Origin: Thalassotalea nanhaiensis
GTDB taxonomy: Bacteria; Pseudomonadota; Gammaproteobacteria; Enterobacterales; Alteromonadaceae
Reading direction: 5' to 3'
Assembly (NCBI RefSeq): GCF_031583575.1
Contig: NZ_CP134146.1
Location: 3,906,001-3,970,000, forward strand
DNA length: 64,000 nucleotides
In this document: in pieces, positions 37,185-47,276 of the stretch
Layout of the letters: the number at the start of each line of letters is the position of its first letter
How positions within the stretch are numbered: position 1 is the stretch's first letter
The notes under the pieces: model-generated
Told to the model about the DNA's origin: nothing
Seen by the model: the letters and a program-made list of their open reading frames with translations, nothing else
Databases searched by the model: none
Position numbers and translations under genes: made by a program

Positions 37185-38803
37185 GCTGGCTTTGTTAAGT
37201 CATTCATTGATAACCGCTGCTCAGGAATGGCAAGTTCAACTTTATGCTGATCAATTATCTGCATAATTTGAAAATTGATTTTTTCTTCTATTTCTTTATA
37301 TTGAACTCGACCAGATACTGTTGAATAAGCATTTACTACAACGATAAATGCATCTTCCTCAATATCTTCAAATCTGACATAGCGTTCTAAATCGGTAGTG
37401 TTTGGATGTTCGTCAATTAATTTGCGTATCGCTTCGACTAGGGCTTTTAACTTGTCTGTTGGAGTGTTTAAACGAATACGTAAGCGTTTTAAATAGCGAC
37501 GGTTATCTATTTCTGAAATATTTTCAAGTTCCATCGATGCTATGGTGGAGTTTGGAACATGTACAACTTTTCTATCGAGTTTTCTGATTTTGGTAGAGCG
37601 TAAGCCTATTTCTTCAACTCTGCCCTGAGTATTACCAAATTTACACATATCTCCAGGCTTTATTGGTCTGGCAACAAATAAAGTAAATGCGCCAAATACA
37701 TTCTCCAAAGATTTTTGTGCGGCTAAGGCAATTGCCAAACTACCTATACCCAAGCCAGTAATTATTGCAGTAATATTAAAACCGGCATCTTTGAACCAGT
37801 TTAATGCAATCACTATCACTGTGATAATTTTTAACGTGGTAACCATAGGCTTTAAAATAACTACACTGTTATTATCTTGACTGGCGCGGCTGACATACAA
37901 GGCAAAACAAAATTCAATGATCCCCATTGAAAGAAAAATCGATGCCAAATAGTTTAATGTTCCGGTATCGAGCCAAACCCTTGCATATATAGATAGGCCT
38001 AGGTGCCCTGTAGCCCACTGTAAAAAAATAAAAAACAAAAACAAACGCAGCGGCACTCTAATAAAGCGACGCATTGTTCGCCGGTACACCTCTGAATACG
38101 ACACAAGTTTAATCAAAAAATAGCGAATAAAATCGGTTAGATACCAAGAGCAAACTAAAATGATAATAAAGCTGACAAATTGCCAATTTTGCATGTCGAA
38201 GATATGAAATTCCGGCAAATACTCACCAACTGACTCAGCAATAGGATGATAACCAAATTCACTCCACAGTTCAGGAATTTGCCCTACTGTCTTACTCGAT
38301 ATTTTCCAAATCTGTTTTCCATTTTCAACCTTTACTCGTTGCAAATAGATAGGGACATCTTTTATTGAGGAGTCTATTACACCGAGTAGGTCACGATAAC
38401 TAGGCAAACCATCGTCAAGATGACCTTGCGGTTCATCGCTTAAGGTAGTGATATCTAAGGAATGATGCTGTGACCAAACAATGTCTAACTGTTTAATTAA
38501 CTCTGTTTTTTGCTCTACAGAAATACTGTCGGCCAAGATTCGAAAATCAAAATACTTTTGGGCTTCCAAATAATCGTTACTTCGTATTGCTTTTGCCAGC
38601 GCCAGCATTGAGGATAAAGGTGTGTTACCAATTTGGGCGGGATTTTGGGACGATAACTGCGCATCTTCAAGGGCTTGTTTAGCTAATTCTTGCCTTTCTT
38701 TTACCTGCTTTAACGTTGGCTCTTGAGCAGTCGCCATCATACTGATTAACATGCATACAATAAATCCTCCTCTAAGGAGTAGAGCAGTTACTGTTTTTTG
38801 CAT
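37181..38803 (-). CDS. MscS-family mechanosensitive channel with periplasmic N-domain
   Basis: I place the start at ATG 38803: it gives a clean signal peptide (MQKTVTALLLRGG to MATAQ) with AGG at 8 bases; an in-frame GTG at 38830 would hide it. The protein has 540 residues. After the signal comes a soluble domain (about 20-200), several membrane segments, and the pore helix with GLGIGSLAIALAAQKSLENVFG. The beta domain (PGDMCKFGNTQGRVEEIGLRSTKIR) and C-terminal alpha/beta domain follow. It would release solutes under osmotic downshift. It belongs to the larger MscS-like subgroup (YbdG/YnaI-like sizes) rather than the 286-residue MscS. Confidence 0.9.
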   Translation of the reverse strand: MQKTVTALLLRGGFIVCMLISMMATAQEPTLKQVKERQELAKQALEDAQLSSQNPAQIGNTPLSSMLALAKAIRSNDYLEAQKYFDFRILADSISVEQKTELIKQLDIVWSQHHSLDITTLSDEPQGHLDDGLPSYRDLLGVIDSSIKDVPIYLQRVKVENGKQIWKISSKTVGQIPELWSEFGYHPIAESVGEYLPEFHIFDMQNWQFVSFIIILVCSWYLTDFIRYFLIKLVSYSEVYRRTMRRFIRVPLRLFLFFIFLQWATGHLGLSIYARVWLDTGTLNYLASIFLSMGIIEFCFALYVSRASQDNNSVVILKPMVTTLKIITVIVIALNWFKDAGFNITAIITGLGIGSLAIALAAQKSLENVFGAFTLFVARPIKPGDMCKFGNTQGRVEEIGLRSTKIRKLDRKVVHVPNSTIASMELENISEIDNRRYLKRLRIRLNTPTDKLKALVEAIRKLIDEHPNTTDLERYVRFEDIEEDAFIVVVNAYSTVSGRVQYKEIEEKINFQIMQIIDQHKVELAIPEQRLSMNDLTKPA

Positions 38804-38958
38804 ATAAGAACCTAAATCAAGATTAAACACTCACTTAATTAAAGTTGTTTACCCCAATAAATGCAAAAACTGCAGTCTAATCAGAGGACTTATGCCGCTT
38901 TCAACATGGATATGAAGGAATGCTAGGTAGAATTGCTAAGTTATTTGTTCGCTGAATG

Positions 38959-38987
38959 AACAAGGCGAAACTAAATTTCGCCTTGTT
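38959..38987 (-). terminator. Terminator downstream of pepB
   Basis: A 12-bp perfect stem (AACAAGGCGAAA / TTTCGCCTTGTT) with a 5-base loop, 14 bases after the pepB stop. The T-run after it on the minus strand is short and broken (TTCATT), so efficiency is uncertain. Confidence 0.65.
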
Positions 38988-39001
38988 AACGAATAAGTTA
39001 T

Positions 39002-40291
39002 TTATTGCTCTAACAGTAAACCGGTAATTGTTGCGATACCTGAGCCCGTAGCACCTGCAGCCCACATACCGCTGCTATGTTCGTTATAACACGCAGATAA
39101 GTCCATGTGTAACCAGCCTTTACCTTCGTTGCCGACAAAGCGTGACAAGAAACCAGCAGCATTGCTTGCACCGCCGGCACCACCACCTTTTTGAGTTGTA
39201 CTGTTAGCAGTATCCGCAAATGCAGATGGGCATTTTCCTTTATGGAATGATTCTAATGGTAATGGCCAAGCAGGATCATTCTCATTGTCAGCAACTTGTT
39301 GGGCTTTAACAATCATGCTGTTATCTAATGCGAATAATGCATTATATTCTCCACCAGTTGCTCCCATAGCAGCACCGGTTAGTGTCGCGGCGTCGATGAT
39401 CATTTCACCACCGAATTCAGTTGCGGCAATTAAGCCATCGGCTAACACTAAACGACCTTCGGCATCAGTATTGGCTATTTCTACGCTCACACCATTTTTA
39501 TACTTTAAAATGTCGCCAAGCTTATAGGCATAACTACTAACCATATTTTCAGCGCAGCACAGAATTAACATCACACGTTTAGACAAACCACCTTTAATGG
39601 CTAGACCAAGCGCAGCCGTTACCGTTGCGGCGCCGCCCATATCACATTTCATTGAAAACATGCCGGCACTCGGTTTAATTGAATAGCCACCTGAATCAAA
39701 TGTAATACCTTTTCCTACTAGCGTTGCAAATATCGGCTCAGCAGGGTTTCCAGTTGGATTATAATCAACAATCAACATACCAGGGTCATTGATGCTGCCT
39801 TTACCGACATTATAAATACCGGTCCAACCTTCACGTTCTAAGTTATCACCACTGATGATTTCTGCACTGACATGATCCGGTGCTAAATCCTTAAGATACA
39901 TCAGTGAATTTTGTGCGAGCGTTTCTGGTACTAATTGCGATGGCGTTTGGTTAATTAAATCTCGAGCCCAAGCATATGCGCTTTGCTTATCATTCAAACG
40001 TTTTACGGTTGCTTCATCACCAGTAAATTCAATTGCTTCCAATTTACCCACTTTACTAAAGCCCTGAGCAAAAGCCCATTGACTAAGCTCGCACCAATTT
40101 TCGCCTTGTAAACTTGCGCCTTCAACACCTAAGCCTTCGATTTTTCGACCGGCCTGCTGAATTTTTCGAAAATTAAGCGCGGCTTCTTCAACATAAATAT
40201 GAATTTCATCACCATGAAAACTAAAGTTAGCCGATGCTTGCCAATTACTCGGCTTTTTATTGGTGAGTTTGATGATTGCTGATTGTGTCAT
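39002..40291 (-). CDS. pepB: Aminopeptidase B (M17 leucyl aminopeptidase family)
   Basis: A 429-residue cytosolic metallo-aminopeptidase, matching PepB (about 427 residues) rather than the longer PepA. The catalytic core is plain: VGKGITFDSGGYSIKP (192-207, with Lys194 and Asp199), MKCDMGGAA (Asp217), and the signature NTDAEGRL (274-281) that supplies metal ligands. It removes N-terminal residues from peptides in the cytosol. AGGA with good spacing precedes ATG 40291. It is a single-gene unit ending at the hairpin 38959-38987. Confidence 0.93.
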   Translation of the reverse strand: MTQSAIIKLTNKKPSNWQASANFSFHGDEIHIYVEEAALNFRKIQQAGRKIEGLGVEGASLQGENWCELSQWAFAQGFSKVGKLEAIEFTGDEATVKRLNDKQSAYAWARDLINQTPSQLVPETLAQNSLMYLKDLAPDHVSAEIISGDNLEREGWTGIYNVGKGSINDPGMLIVDYNPTGNPAEPIFATLVGKGITFDSGGYSIKPSAGMFSMKCDMGGAATVTAALGLAIKGGLSKRVMLILCCAENMVSSYAYKLGDILKYKNGVSVEIANTDAEGRLVLADGLIAATEFGGEMIIDAATLTGAAMGATGGEYNALFALDNSMIVKAQQVADNENDPAWPLPLESFHKGKCPSAFADTANSTTQKGGGAGGASNAAGFLSRFVGNEGKGWLHMDLSACYNEHSSGMWAAGATGSGIATITGLLLEQ

Positions 40292-40407
40292 TACAAATCC
40301 TGTTAAAAGTTATTCTATTTTCTAATGAAAGATTGCCTAGCTCTCATCATTAATTCCAAGGTATGATAAACCAAGCTTATCAAAATTTATATATATACGC
40401 GTTACCT

Positions 40408-40630
40408 TTCAGAGTGTAGGTTTTCAGTGGGAATTGAAAACAATTTATGCAAGGCATTAAATTTAGAGAATGGTTATTCCATTGTTAAAATTAATAACGC
40501 TGCATAAATTATTTTCAAAACCATCGTAGAAGCGCTTGAGCAATCCCACTATTGTGTTACAGCTATTTATAAGGGAATAACCATTACTACATAGCTGTGC
40601 CTGATATTGAAATTGCTCAAGCACTCTGAA
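40408..40630. mobile_element. MITE-like element with terminal inverted repeats and 4-bp flanking repeat
   Basis: This fills most of the 386-base gap 40292-40677. The ends are inverted repeats TTCAGAGTG (40408-40416) and CACTCTGAA (40622-40630), flanked on both sides by ACCT (40404-40407 and 40631-40634), as a target duplication would be. Inside are AATGGTTATTCC (40469-40480) pairing with GGAATAACCATT (40574-40585), GCTTGAGCAAT (40534-40544) with ATTGCTCAAGC (40612-40622), and ACAGCTAT (40559-40566) with ATAGCTGT (40591-40598). The pairs interleave rather than nest. No protein is encoded. The remaining parts of the gap show only the pepB leader and the start region of the next gene. Confidence 0.55.
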
Positions 40631-40677
40631 ACCTGTATCTTGAATGGTAACGTGTATAGCATAGCTCAGGAATTAAT

Positions 40678-41124
40678 TTGCACTACCATCAGTTACAAAT
40701 TGGCGAAACTTTTATCTCTCGCTCCAGTTATTACGTTAGTGAGCAAGAACTTATTGAATTTGCTCAAAAATGGGATCCACAACCTTTTCATATTGATAAA
40801 CAGGCAGCAAAGCAACACCAAATAGGTAAGCTATTCGCCAGCTCTGTACATACTATCGCAATTGCAACAAAACTCGCTCATAACAACCTTTATTTTAAAG
40901 TAGACGCGGTTGCAGGTTTAGGAATAGATGAACTTAAAATGCTCAAGCCTGTTTTTGCCGGTGAGACATTGAGTTTAAAAATTGAATTAATTGATAAACG
41001 ACTTTCAAAAAGTCAGCCTGATAAAGGTGTAATTACTAAAAAGATGTTTGTCACCAATCAAGATGATGAATTAAAAATGACATTTTTAAGCTCAGCACTG
41101 GTGCACGTAACCGATGAAATTTGA
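40678..41124 (+). CDS. MaoC-like hot-dog-fold protein
   Basis: A 148-residue MaoC-type protein. DPQPFHID (33-40) is the hydratase-type motif, with Asp33 and His38 as the catalytic pair, and [19 protein letters not shown] is the conserved beta-strand region. The start is TTG at 40678, chosen because AGGA lies 6 bases before it. It could hydrate an enoyl-CoA or be a non-catalytic homologue. Its last codons overlap the start of sfsA, so the two are translated together. No pathway is indicated by its neighbours. Confidence 0.75.
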   Translation: MHYHQLQIGETFISRSSYYVSEQELIEFAQKWDPQPFHIDKQAAKQHQIGKLFASSVHTIAIATKLAHNNLYFKVDAVAGLGIDELKMLKPVFAGETLSLKIELIDKRLSKSQPDKGVITKKMFVTNQDDELKMTFLSSALVHVTDEI

Positions 41125-41821
41125 CCCCTGTTTATACCCTGCAACGTTAATTAAGCGTTATAAACGTTTTTTAGCGGATATCGAATTACCAAACGGTGAT
41201 ATAACCACCATACATTGCCCAAATACAGGAGCTATGACCGGCTGTGCAGAGCCAGGTTTTAAAGTTTGGTATTCGTTATCTGACAACCAAAAAAGAAAAT
41301 ACCCTGGAACATTTGAACTCGCTCAGAATAACCAAGGTCACTTAATCGGTATTAATACTGGACGCGCTAATCACCTTGTTGTCGAAGCAATTAAAAACAA
41401 CAAGATTAATGAATTTGCTGATTACCAACAGTGTAAAACGGAAGTAAAGTATGGCCATGAAAACTCTCGCATAGATGTTCTTTTAAGCGATGACAATAAA
41501 CCAGACTGTTATGTAGAAATAAAATCAACAACTTTGTTAATCGATAATTGTGGATATTTTCCAGATGCCGTTACTACACGTGGTCAAAAACATATTCGAG
41601 AATTAATGACACTTATTTCTGAGGGAAAACGCGCGGTATTATTCTTTTGTGTGCAACACTCAGGTATAAAAGAAGTTAAAGTTGCTGATTTTATTGATGA
41701 AAAATACGGAACCCTGTTAAAAGAAGCAATTAAAGCTGGGGTCGAAGTGCTCTGTTACGGCTGTGAAATTAATGAAAACAGTATTGAAATAGATAATAAG
41801 TTGAATTTTATTTGCGATTAA
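41114..41821 (+). CDS. sfsA: SfsA sugar fermentation stimulation protein homologue
   Basis: A 235-residue protein matching SfsA in length and motifs: [14 protein letters not shown] (OB-like N-terminal region), [29 protein letters not shown] and the nuclease-like YVEIKSTTL, then [16 protein letters not shown]. The Asp/Glu-x-Lys pattern (VEIKS) places it in the PD-(D/E)XK-like fold; its biological activity is not well established. It overlaps the MaoC-like gene by 11 bases. In E. coli and relatives sfsA is also found next to dksA, as here. Confidence 0.93.
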   Translation: MKFDPCLYPATLIKRYKRFLADIELPNGDITTIHCPNTGAMTGCAEPGFKVWYSLSDNQKRKYPGTFELAQNNQGHLIGINTGRANHLVVEAIKNNKINEFADYQQCKTEVKYGHENSRIDVLLSDDNKPDCYVEIKSTTLLIDNCGYFPDAVTTRGQKHIRELMTLISEGKRAVLFFCVQHSGIKEVKVADFIDEKYGTLLKEAIKAGVEVLCYGCEINENSIEIDNKLNFICD

Positions 41822-41996
41822 ACCTTGATATTGAAATTTTAACCCTTATATAGCCTGTCTAGTAGGATGTATATTTATTTTAATGAAGAAAAATTTGGCA
41901 AATGTAAGACAATCGTTGCCAGCATTTAAACATTCTGTTATAGATATTCAATTGAATTTTAGCTTTTCGAATTAAGTAGTATTTAGGAGATTCGGC

Positions 41997-42446
41997 ATGC
42001 CAACAAAGAAAGCAAGTCAGACAATAGGTATTTTGGCCTTAGCCGGTGTTAAACCGTACGCAGAAAAAGCTGGCGAAGAGTACATGAACCCAACTCAAGA
42101 AGATCACTTTAAAAAGATTCTTGAAGCTTGGCGCGTACAACTTCGTGAAGAAGTAGATCGTACTGTTACTCATATGAAAGATGAAGCATCAAACTTTCCA
42201 GATCCAGTAGATCGTGCAGCACAAGAGGAAGAATTCAGCTTAGAATTACGTACTCGCGATCGTGAACGTAAACTAATCAAGAAAATTGAGAAAACTCTAC
42301 AGTTAATAGAAGAAAGCGATTTTGGCTTCTGTAATACCTGTGGAATTGAAATTGGTATCAAGCGTTTAGAAGCTCGACCAACAGCAGACTTATGTATCGA
42401 GTGTAAAACATTAGCAGAAATTAAAGAACGTCAAATGGCGGGTTAA
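41997..42446 (+). CDS. dksA: RNA polymerase-binding transcription factor DksA
   Basis: A 149-residue DksA, the usual size. The coiled-coil tip holds [13 protein letters not shown] with Asp69, Asp72 and Ala74, equivalent to the residues that reach the polymerase active site. The C-terminal zinc finger is C112-x2-C115 and C133-x2-C136. It works with ppGpp to adjust rRNA and amino-acid promoter output. AGGAGA with 7-base spacing marks ATG 41997. It heads a run of gluQ, pcnB, folK, panB and panC in the order common to many Gammaproteobacteria. Confidence 0.96.
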   Translation: MPTKKASQTIGILALAGVKPYAEKAGEEYMNPTQEDHFKKILEAWRVQLREEVDRTVTHMKDEASNFPDPVDRAAQEEEFSLELRTRDRERKLIKKIEKTLQLIEESDFGFCNTCGIEIGIKRLEARPTADLCIECKTLAEIKERQMAG

Positions 42447-42456
42447 TTCCTCACTA

Positions 42457-43362
42457 ATGCATTCTATGCAAAATCCAATATCTCAACGGCCACCTAGTTC
42501 CTATCGTGGCCGTTTTGCTCCCTCTCCTTCAGGTTTACTTCATTTTGGCTCTTTAGTTGCGGCTTTAGCGAGTTACTTACAAGCGAAAAGTTTGCAAGGT
42601 AAATGGCTCGTTCGTATTGAAGATATCGATAAACCTCGTGAAATGCCTGGCGCCGATCAAGAAATTTTAACAACCCTTGATGCTTACGGCTTACATTGGG
42701 ATGAACAAGTCCTGTATCAAAGCCAGCAATCGGACCTTTATTACGATGTGCTTGCATACTTACAAGAGCAATCTAAAAGTTACTATTGCCAATGTACTCG
42801 TGGCCAAATAAAAAAAACCGGTGGCATTTACTTGGGTACCTGTAAAACGTTAAACCTTGACGCAACTGGGTGTGCCACTCGCCTGATAAATGAATTCCCC
42901 TTTGCCGACTTTACCGATGGTATTCAAGGCAAAGTAGTTTTTGATAAAGCCCTTGCCGCAGAAGATTTTATCATCCACCGAAAAGATGGGCTTTTTGCTT
43001 ACCAGCTTGCCGTAGTAGTAGATGATGCGCTGCAGGGGATTAGTGAGGTTGTACGAGGCTGTGATTTATTAGAACCAACAGCGCGTCAGCTTACCTTATT
43101 TAAAACCTTAAACTTAGCGGCGCCAAGTTATGTCCATGTGCCTCTTGCGGTGACCGATGAAGGGTATAAATTGAGTAAACAAAACGCCGCGCCAGCAATT
43201 AACAATAAGCAGCCACAACCTGCGCTTATTAAAGCCTTACAGTTTCTTGGGCAAAACCCTCCCGTTGATCTGGAATTTGAATCTGTTGAAAATATTGTTA
43301 ATTGGGCTGTTACGCATTGGCAATTGAGTAATATTCCCAAGCAACGGGAAATAATGCTCTAA
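42457..43362 (+). CDS. gluQ: Glutamyl-Q tRNA(Asp) synthetase
   Basis: A 301-residue paralogue of the GluRS catalytic core, without an anticodon-binding domain. RGRFAPSPSGLLHFGSLVAA (18-37) carries the HIGH-like motif, YCQCTRGQI holds zinc-type cysteines and KLSKQN is the KMSKS-like loop. It attaches glutamate to the queuosine base of tRNA(Asp). It starts 10 bases after dksA, an established linkage. A second in-frame ATG three codons later could be the start. Confidence 0.94.
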   Translation: MHSMQNPISQRPPSSYRGRFAPSPSGLLHFGSLVAALASYLQAKSLQGKWLVRIEDIDKPREMPGADQEILTTLDAYGLHWDEQVLYQSQQSDLYYDVLAYLQEQSKSYYCQCTRGQIKKTGGIYLGTCKTLNLDATGCATRLINEFPFADFTDGIQGKVVFDKALAAEDFIIHRKDGLFAYQLAVVVDDALQGISEVVRGCDLLEPTARQLTLFKTLNLAAPSYVHVPLAVTDEGYKLSKQNAAPAINNKQPQPALIKALQFLGQNPPVDLEFESVENIVNWAVTHWQLSNIPKQREIML

Positions 43363-43491
43363 AAAGAATATAAGATACGGTTTTCGTTCTCTTTTTAACC
43401 GCTTTAATATATTATTGCGCCCATATTCTATGCCTTAGCTACAATTATTAAGGAAACTGCTATTAACGCATTTACTAGGCTTATTAAATCA

Positions 43492-44877
43492 ATGTTCGCT
43501 AAAGACAAAAAAGCTAACAAAAATAAAGCAAAAAACTCTGATATTGAATTTCCAATAGTGTTTAACCGTGGTGATCACAATATCTCCCGAAAAGACTTCA
43601 GTGAGAATGCTTTAAAGGTACTTTATCGCTTAAATAAAGGCGGCTTTGACGCTTACCTTGTTGGTGGTGGTGTGCGTGATATTTTACTTGGTGAACATCC
43701 AAAAGATTTTGACATAGCTACCAATGCTACCCCTGAACAGATAAAAAAATTATTCAGAAATTGTCGTTTAATTGGCAGAAGATTTCGTTTAGCACATATT
43801 GTTTTTGGCCGAGATATAATCGAAGTGGCAACCTTTAGGGGCCATCATGATAATGCGCCACAAATAAAGCAGACCAAAGCGAATAAAGATAAAATTGTTT
43901 CAAAACAGTCCGAACATGGCATGTTATTACGGGACAACATTTATGGCAGCATAGATGAAGATGCCGAGCGCCGAGATTTTACTATTAACGCGTTATATTA
44001 TTCGATTAAAGACTTCAAAGTGTATGACTTTGCCAATGGTGTACAAGACATCAACGATAAAGTCATTCGTTTAATTGGTGATCCTGAAACACGATATCGC
44101 GAAGATCCGGTACGTATGTTACGTGCCATTCGCTTTGCCACTAAGTTAGACATGACTATCGAAGCAGAAACTGAGCAACCTATAAAAGCACTTGCTCCGT
44201 TAATGGCAAATATTCCTGCTGCGCGTATGTTTGAAGAGTATTTAAAGTTATTTCTTGGCGGCAAAGCTCAACAAAACTTCCATATGTTAGCTAAATACGA
44301 CTTATTACAGTATTTCTTCCCACACATTAGTGAAACAGTTAAGAATGAACCTGATTCATTAGCACTTAAATTTGTAGAACGAGTATTAATTAATACTGAC
44401 AGACGAATTAATGAAGGCAAGCGAGTAACGCCAGCATTCTTATTAGCAGCAGTCATTTGGTACAAATTAGAAAGCAGTGTGAAAGACATCTTGGATAACA
44501 CTACAACCCCATATCAAGATGCATTCTTCTCGGCCATGAGTGAAATTATGAGCGAACAACAACGTTGTATCGCTATTCCAAAACGCTTCCAACAGCCAAT
44601 GAAGGATATCTGGTTTTTACAACAAAAACTTGATCGCAGAGAAGGCTCTCGTGCGTTTAAAGCATTAGAGCATCAACGCTTTAGAGCTGGCTATGATTTC
44701 TTACTACTGCGTGGTGAAGTTGAAGGTGGTTATTTACTAGAATTAGCCGATTGGTGGACGCACTTTCAAGAAGCAACGCCAGACACTCAAGAGCAAATGA
44801 TAAAAAGCTTTAAGGGTACTCGTACTAACAAACGTCGAACTACCCGTAAACGCCGTAAGCCCGCCAATAAAGAGTAA
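43492..44877 (+). CDS. pcnB: Poly(A) polymerase I
   Basis: A 461-residue class II nucleotidyltransferase. VGGGVRDILLGEHPKDFDIAT (57-77) carries the two catalytic Asp residues (72 and 74), RRDFTINALYY and YREDPVRMLRAIRFA follow as in PcnB and CCA-adding relatives. The Arg/Lys-rich tail (KRRTTRKRRKP) is typical of PcnB and helps tell it from tRNA nucleotidyltransferase. It adds 3' A tails that promote RNA decay. No ribosome-binding site is obvious near ATG 43492. It lies in the dksA-gluQ-pcnB-folK order. Confidence 0.94.
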   Translation: MFAKDKKANKNKAKNSDIEFPIVFNRGDHNISRKDFSENALKVLYRLNKGGFDAYLVGGGVRDILLGEHPKDFDIATNATPEQIKKLFRNCRLIGRRFRLAHIVFGRDIIEVATFRGHHDNAPQIKQTKANKDKIVSKQSEHGMLLRDNIYGSIDEDAERRDFTINALYYSIKDFKVYDFANGVQDINDKVIRLIGDPETRYREDPVRMLRAIRFATKLDMTIEAETEQPIKALAPLMANIPAARMFEEYLKLFLGGKAQQNFHMLAKYDLLQYFFPHISETVKNEPDSLALKFVERVLINTDRRINEGKRVTPAFLLAAVIWYKLESSVKDILDNTTTPYQDAFFSAMSEIMSEQQRCIAIPKRFQQPMKDIWFLQQKLDRREGSRAFKALEHQRFRAGYDFLLLRGEVEGGYLLELADWWTHFQEATPDTQEQMIKSFKGTRTNKRRTTRKRRKPANKE

Positions 44878-44887
44878 AAAAGCAAGT

Positions 44888-45385
44888 ATGACTATTGTTT
44901 ATATCGGCCTTGGCAGCAATTTAGATGATCCTGATGTTCAAATAGAGCAAGCAGTTATTCAGTTAGGTCAACTAACGAAAACTAAATTTGTTGCCGTTTC
45001 TTCGCTATACTCAAGTAAGCCCATGGGGCCACAAGACCAACCTGATTACATGAATGCCGTTGCTTGCATTGATACTATGCTTACACCTATTGAGTTACTT
45101 GATCAATTACAAGCGATAGAATTAAGCTTTGGCCGGATTCGAAAAGATGAACGTTGGGGTGCTAGAGTTCTTGATTTGGATATTTTATTGTTTGGTGACC
45201 AAGTAATAAACAATGAACGCTTAACCATTCCCCATTACGGAATGAAAGTTAGAGAGTTTGTTATTTACCCATTAGCTGAATTAAACAGCAATTTAGTACT
45301 TCCAGATGGAACAAATGTATCTAATTTGAAAATACAACTAGATGATAACGGCTTATTTGTTGTCCGTAAGTTGCAGTTACTGTAA
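44888..45385 (+). CDS. folK: HPPK, 6-hydroxymethyl-7,8-dihydropterin pyrophosphokinase
   Basis: A 165-residue folate enzyme, transferring pyrophosphate from ATP to the pterin. Conserved parts are YIGLGSNLDDP near the start, SSLYSSKPMGPQDQPDYMNAV, and RWGARVLDLDILLFGD with the metal-binding Asp pair. It begins 10 bases after pcnB, as in most relatives, and is followed by panB after 75 bases. Confidence 0.95.
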   Translation: MTIVYIGLGSNLDDPDVQIEQAVIQLGQLTKTKFVAVSSLYSSKPMGPQDQPDYMNAVACIDTMLTPIELLDQLQAIELSFGRIRKDERWGARVLDLDILLFGDQVINNERLTIPHYGMKVREFVIYPLAELNSNLVLPDGTNVSNLKIQLDDNGLFVVRKLQLL

Positions 45386-45460
45386 TTCTGTGACACTGTA
45401 CCAAAAATTTATATATTGCGTTAAGCGCACTAACTATATTTCAGTTTTAAGATAAATATT

Positions 45461-46255
45461 ATGAGTAGAATTACAGTAAGCACCTTACAAAAAATGAAAG
45501 ATGCTGGAGAAAAAATTTCCACCATTACTGCATATGACGCCAGCTTTGCTCGTCAATTTGATAATGCCGGCATACACGCTATGTTGATTGGTGATTCACT
45601 AGGTATGGTGCTACAAGGCCAAGCAGATACATTACCAGTAAGTGTTGATGATATTTGTTACCACACTCGCTGCGTTCGCAACGGTGTTAACAATGCTCTT
45701 GTTATTGCTGATCTACCATTTATGTCTTATGCCACGCCTGAACAAACCTACGCCAATTCAGCCAAGTTAATGCAGGCTGGGGCAAATATGGTAAAACTTG
45801 AAGGTGGTGAATGGCTGTATGAAACAGTTCGAGGCTTAGTTGAGCGAAGTGTTCCTGTTTGTGGTCATTTAGGGTTAACACCACAGTCAGTAAATGTATT
45901 TGGGGGCTTTAAAGTACAAGGCCGTGACAACGAAAAAGCTCAGCAAATGATTGACCATGCGAAAGGCTTAGAACAAGCGGGTATTCAATTATTAGTATTA
46001 GAGTGTATTCCTACTGAATTAGCAAAAGCAATTACCGATGCAGTTTCTATTCCAACCATAGGCATTGGTGCAGGTAATGTTACCGATGGTCAAATATTAG
46101 TAATGCATGATGCCCTTGGCATTTCATTTGGCAAAATTCCAAAATTTTCGCGCAATTTCTTAGCTGAAACTGGCAATATCGAAAAAGCAGTTGAGCTTTA
46201 TATTAATGACGTAAACACCGGTTCTTTTCCAGGGCCTGAACACAGCTTTAGTTAA
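45461..46255 (+). CDS. panB: 3-methyl-2-oxobutanoate hydroxymethyltransferase
   Basis: A 264-residue PanB, first enzyme of pantoate synthesis. It has [15 protein letters not shown], the metal-site block [30 protein letters not shown] and [16 protein letters not shown], all in family order. It transfers a hydroxymethyl group from methylene-tetrahydrofolate to ketoisovalerate. It is followed after 3 bases by panC. Confidence 0.96.
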   Translation: MSRITVSTLQKMKDAGEKISTITAYDASFARQFDNAGIHAMLIGDSLGMVLQGQADTLPVSVDDICYHTRCVRNGVNNALVIADLPFMSYATPEQTYANSAKLMQAGANMVKLEGGEWLYETVRGLVERSVPVCGHLGLTPQSVNVFGGFKVQGRDNEKAQQMIDHAKGLEQAGIQLLVLECIPTELAKAITDAVSIPTIGIGAGNVTDGQILVMHDALGISFGKIPKFSRNFLAETGNIEKAVELYINDVNTGSFPGPEHSFS

Positions 46256-46258
46256 TAA

Positions 46259-47104
46259 ATGAATACAGTTAGTAATATTATAGAGTTACGCCAGCAAATA
46301 AGAGATTGGCGTAAACAAGGCTTAAAAATAGCATTTGTGCCTACCATGGGTAACTTGCATGCTGGCCATATTTCTTTGGTAGAAGAAGCGCATAAACACG
46401 CAGATAAGATTGTTGCCAGTATCTTTGTTAACCCAATGCAGTTTGGTGCGAATGAAGATATAGGTAATTATCCTCGCACCATGGATGATGACAAACAAAA
46501 GCTGACTGCAGCCAATACTGATTTGTTATTTACGCCTACCCCTGAAATTATCTACCCTAAAGGCCTAGATAAACAAACCTACGTAGAAGTTCCGAACGTT
46601 TCTGATGGCTATTGCGGTGAGTCACGTCCTGGACATTTTCGCGGTGTTTCGACCGTTGTTTGTAAGTTGTTCAATTTAGTACAGCCTGATGTTGCCTGTT
46701 TTGGTTTAAAGGATTATCAACAAGTACAGGTAGTACAAACCATGGTTGACGATTTATCTCTACCTATAGAAATTATTCCTGTGGCAACGATGCGTGAAGA
46801 ATCTGGCTTGGCGATGAGTTCACGAAATAACTACCTAACTGCAGCCGAAAAAGAAACAGCGGCAAACTTAAGCAAAGCATTGCATTGGTTAGCTGATCAA
46901 TTGCCTATCAATAAAGATTATAATGCCCTTACTCAAACGGCGATCAAATCGATAAATGCCTCTGGCATGAGAACTGACTATATCCATATCTGTCATGCTC
47001 GTACGTTAAATCCAGCGACAACTAACGATAAAGAGTTGGTTATTTTGGCTGCTGCCCATTGCGGCAAAGCCAGGTTGATAGATAATATCCAAGTGACGTT
47101 ATAA
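46259..47104 (+). CDS. panC: Pantothenate synthetase
   Basis: A 281-residue PanC that joins pantoate and beta-alanine using ATP. The ATP site [16 protein letters not shown] holds the HxGH motif, and [31 protein letters not shown] and MSSRNNYL are all in place. The beta-alanine it needs would come from the PanP-type decarboxylase encoded at 53049-54683, since no panD is present in the window. Confidence 0.96.
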   Translation: MNTVSNIIELRQQIRDWRKQGLKIAFVPTMGNLHAGHISLVEEAHKHADKIVASIFVNPMQFGANEDIGNYPRTMDDDKQKLTAANTDLLFTPTPEIIYPKGLDKQTYVEVPNVSDGYCGESRPGHFRGVSTVVCKLFNLVQPDVACFGLKDYQQVQVVQTMVDDLSLPIEIIPVATMREESGLAMSSRNNYLTAAEKETAANLSKALHWLADQLPINKDYNALTQTAIKSINASGMRTDYIHICHARTLNPATTNDKELVILAAAHCGKARLIDNIQVTL

Positions 47105-47129
47105 CTATATCGCCAATATTTTTTGATTC

Positions 47130-47154
47130 AAAAAGGGCTAACGGCCCTTTTTTT
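47130..47154 (+). terminator. Terminator after panC
   Basis: AAAGGGC and GCCCTTT form a 7-bp stem around TAACG, followed by a run of T (TTTTTTT in total). It lies 26 bases after the panC stop and ends the folate/pantothenate run. Confidence 0.88.
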
Positions 47155-47226
47155 ACATCTCAACAAATTAACCTAAAAACCATATTGCCCATCGCCCAAT
47201 CGAAGATAAGAATATTCGCATACAAA

Positions 47227-47250
47227 AAAGGCGACCAAATGGTCGCCTTT
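47227..47250 (-). terminator. Terminator of the S8 protease gene
   Basis: A perfect 10-bp stem (AAAGGCGACC / GGTCGCCTTT) with an AAAT loop. On the minus strand the stem runs into TTTTTT. It lies 26 bases after the protease stop codon. Confidence 0.88.
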
Positions 47251-47276
47251 TAAATTAGTTAATGATTAACAGTTGA

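Noticed and set aside
40292-40677. CRISPR-like or attC-like structure
   Set aside because: The repeats are inverted pairs and not regularly spaced direct repeats, and no integron core-site pattern is present.
40607-40825. Plus-strand 72-codon frame next to the MaoC-like gene
   Set aside because: It overlaps the MITE-like element and the MaoC-like frame, which has the DPQPFHID motif and a ribosome-binding site.
41883-41975. 31-codon frame with ATG upstream of dksA
   Set aside because: No ribosome-binding site, no family resemblance and low-complexity composition; likely chance in the dksA leader.
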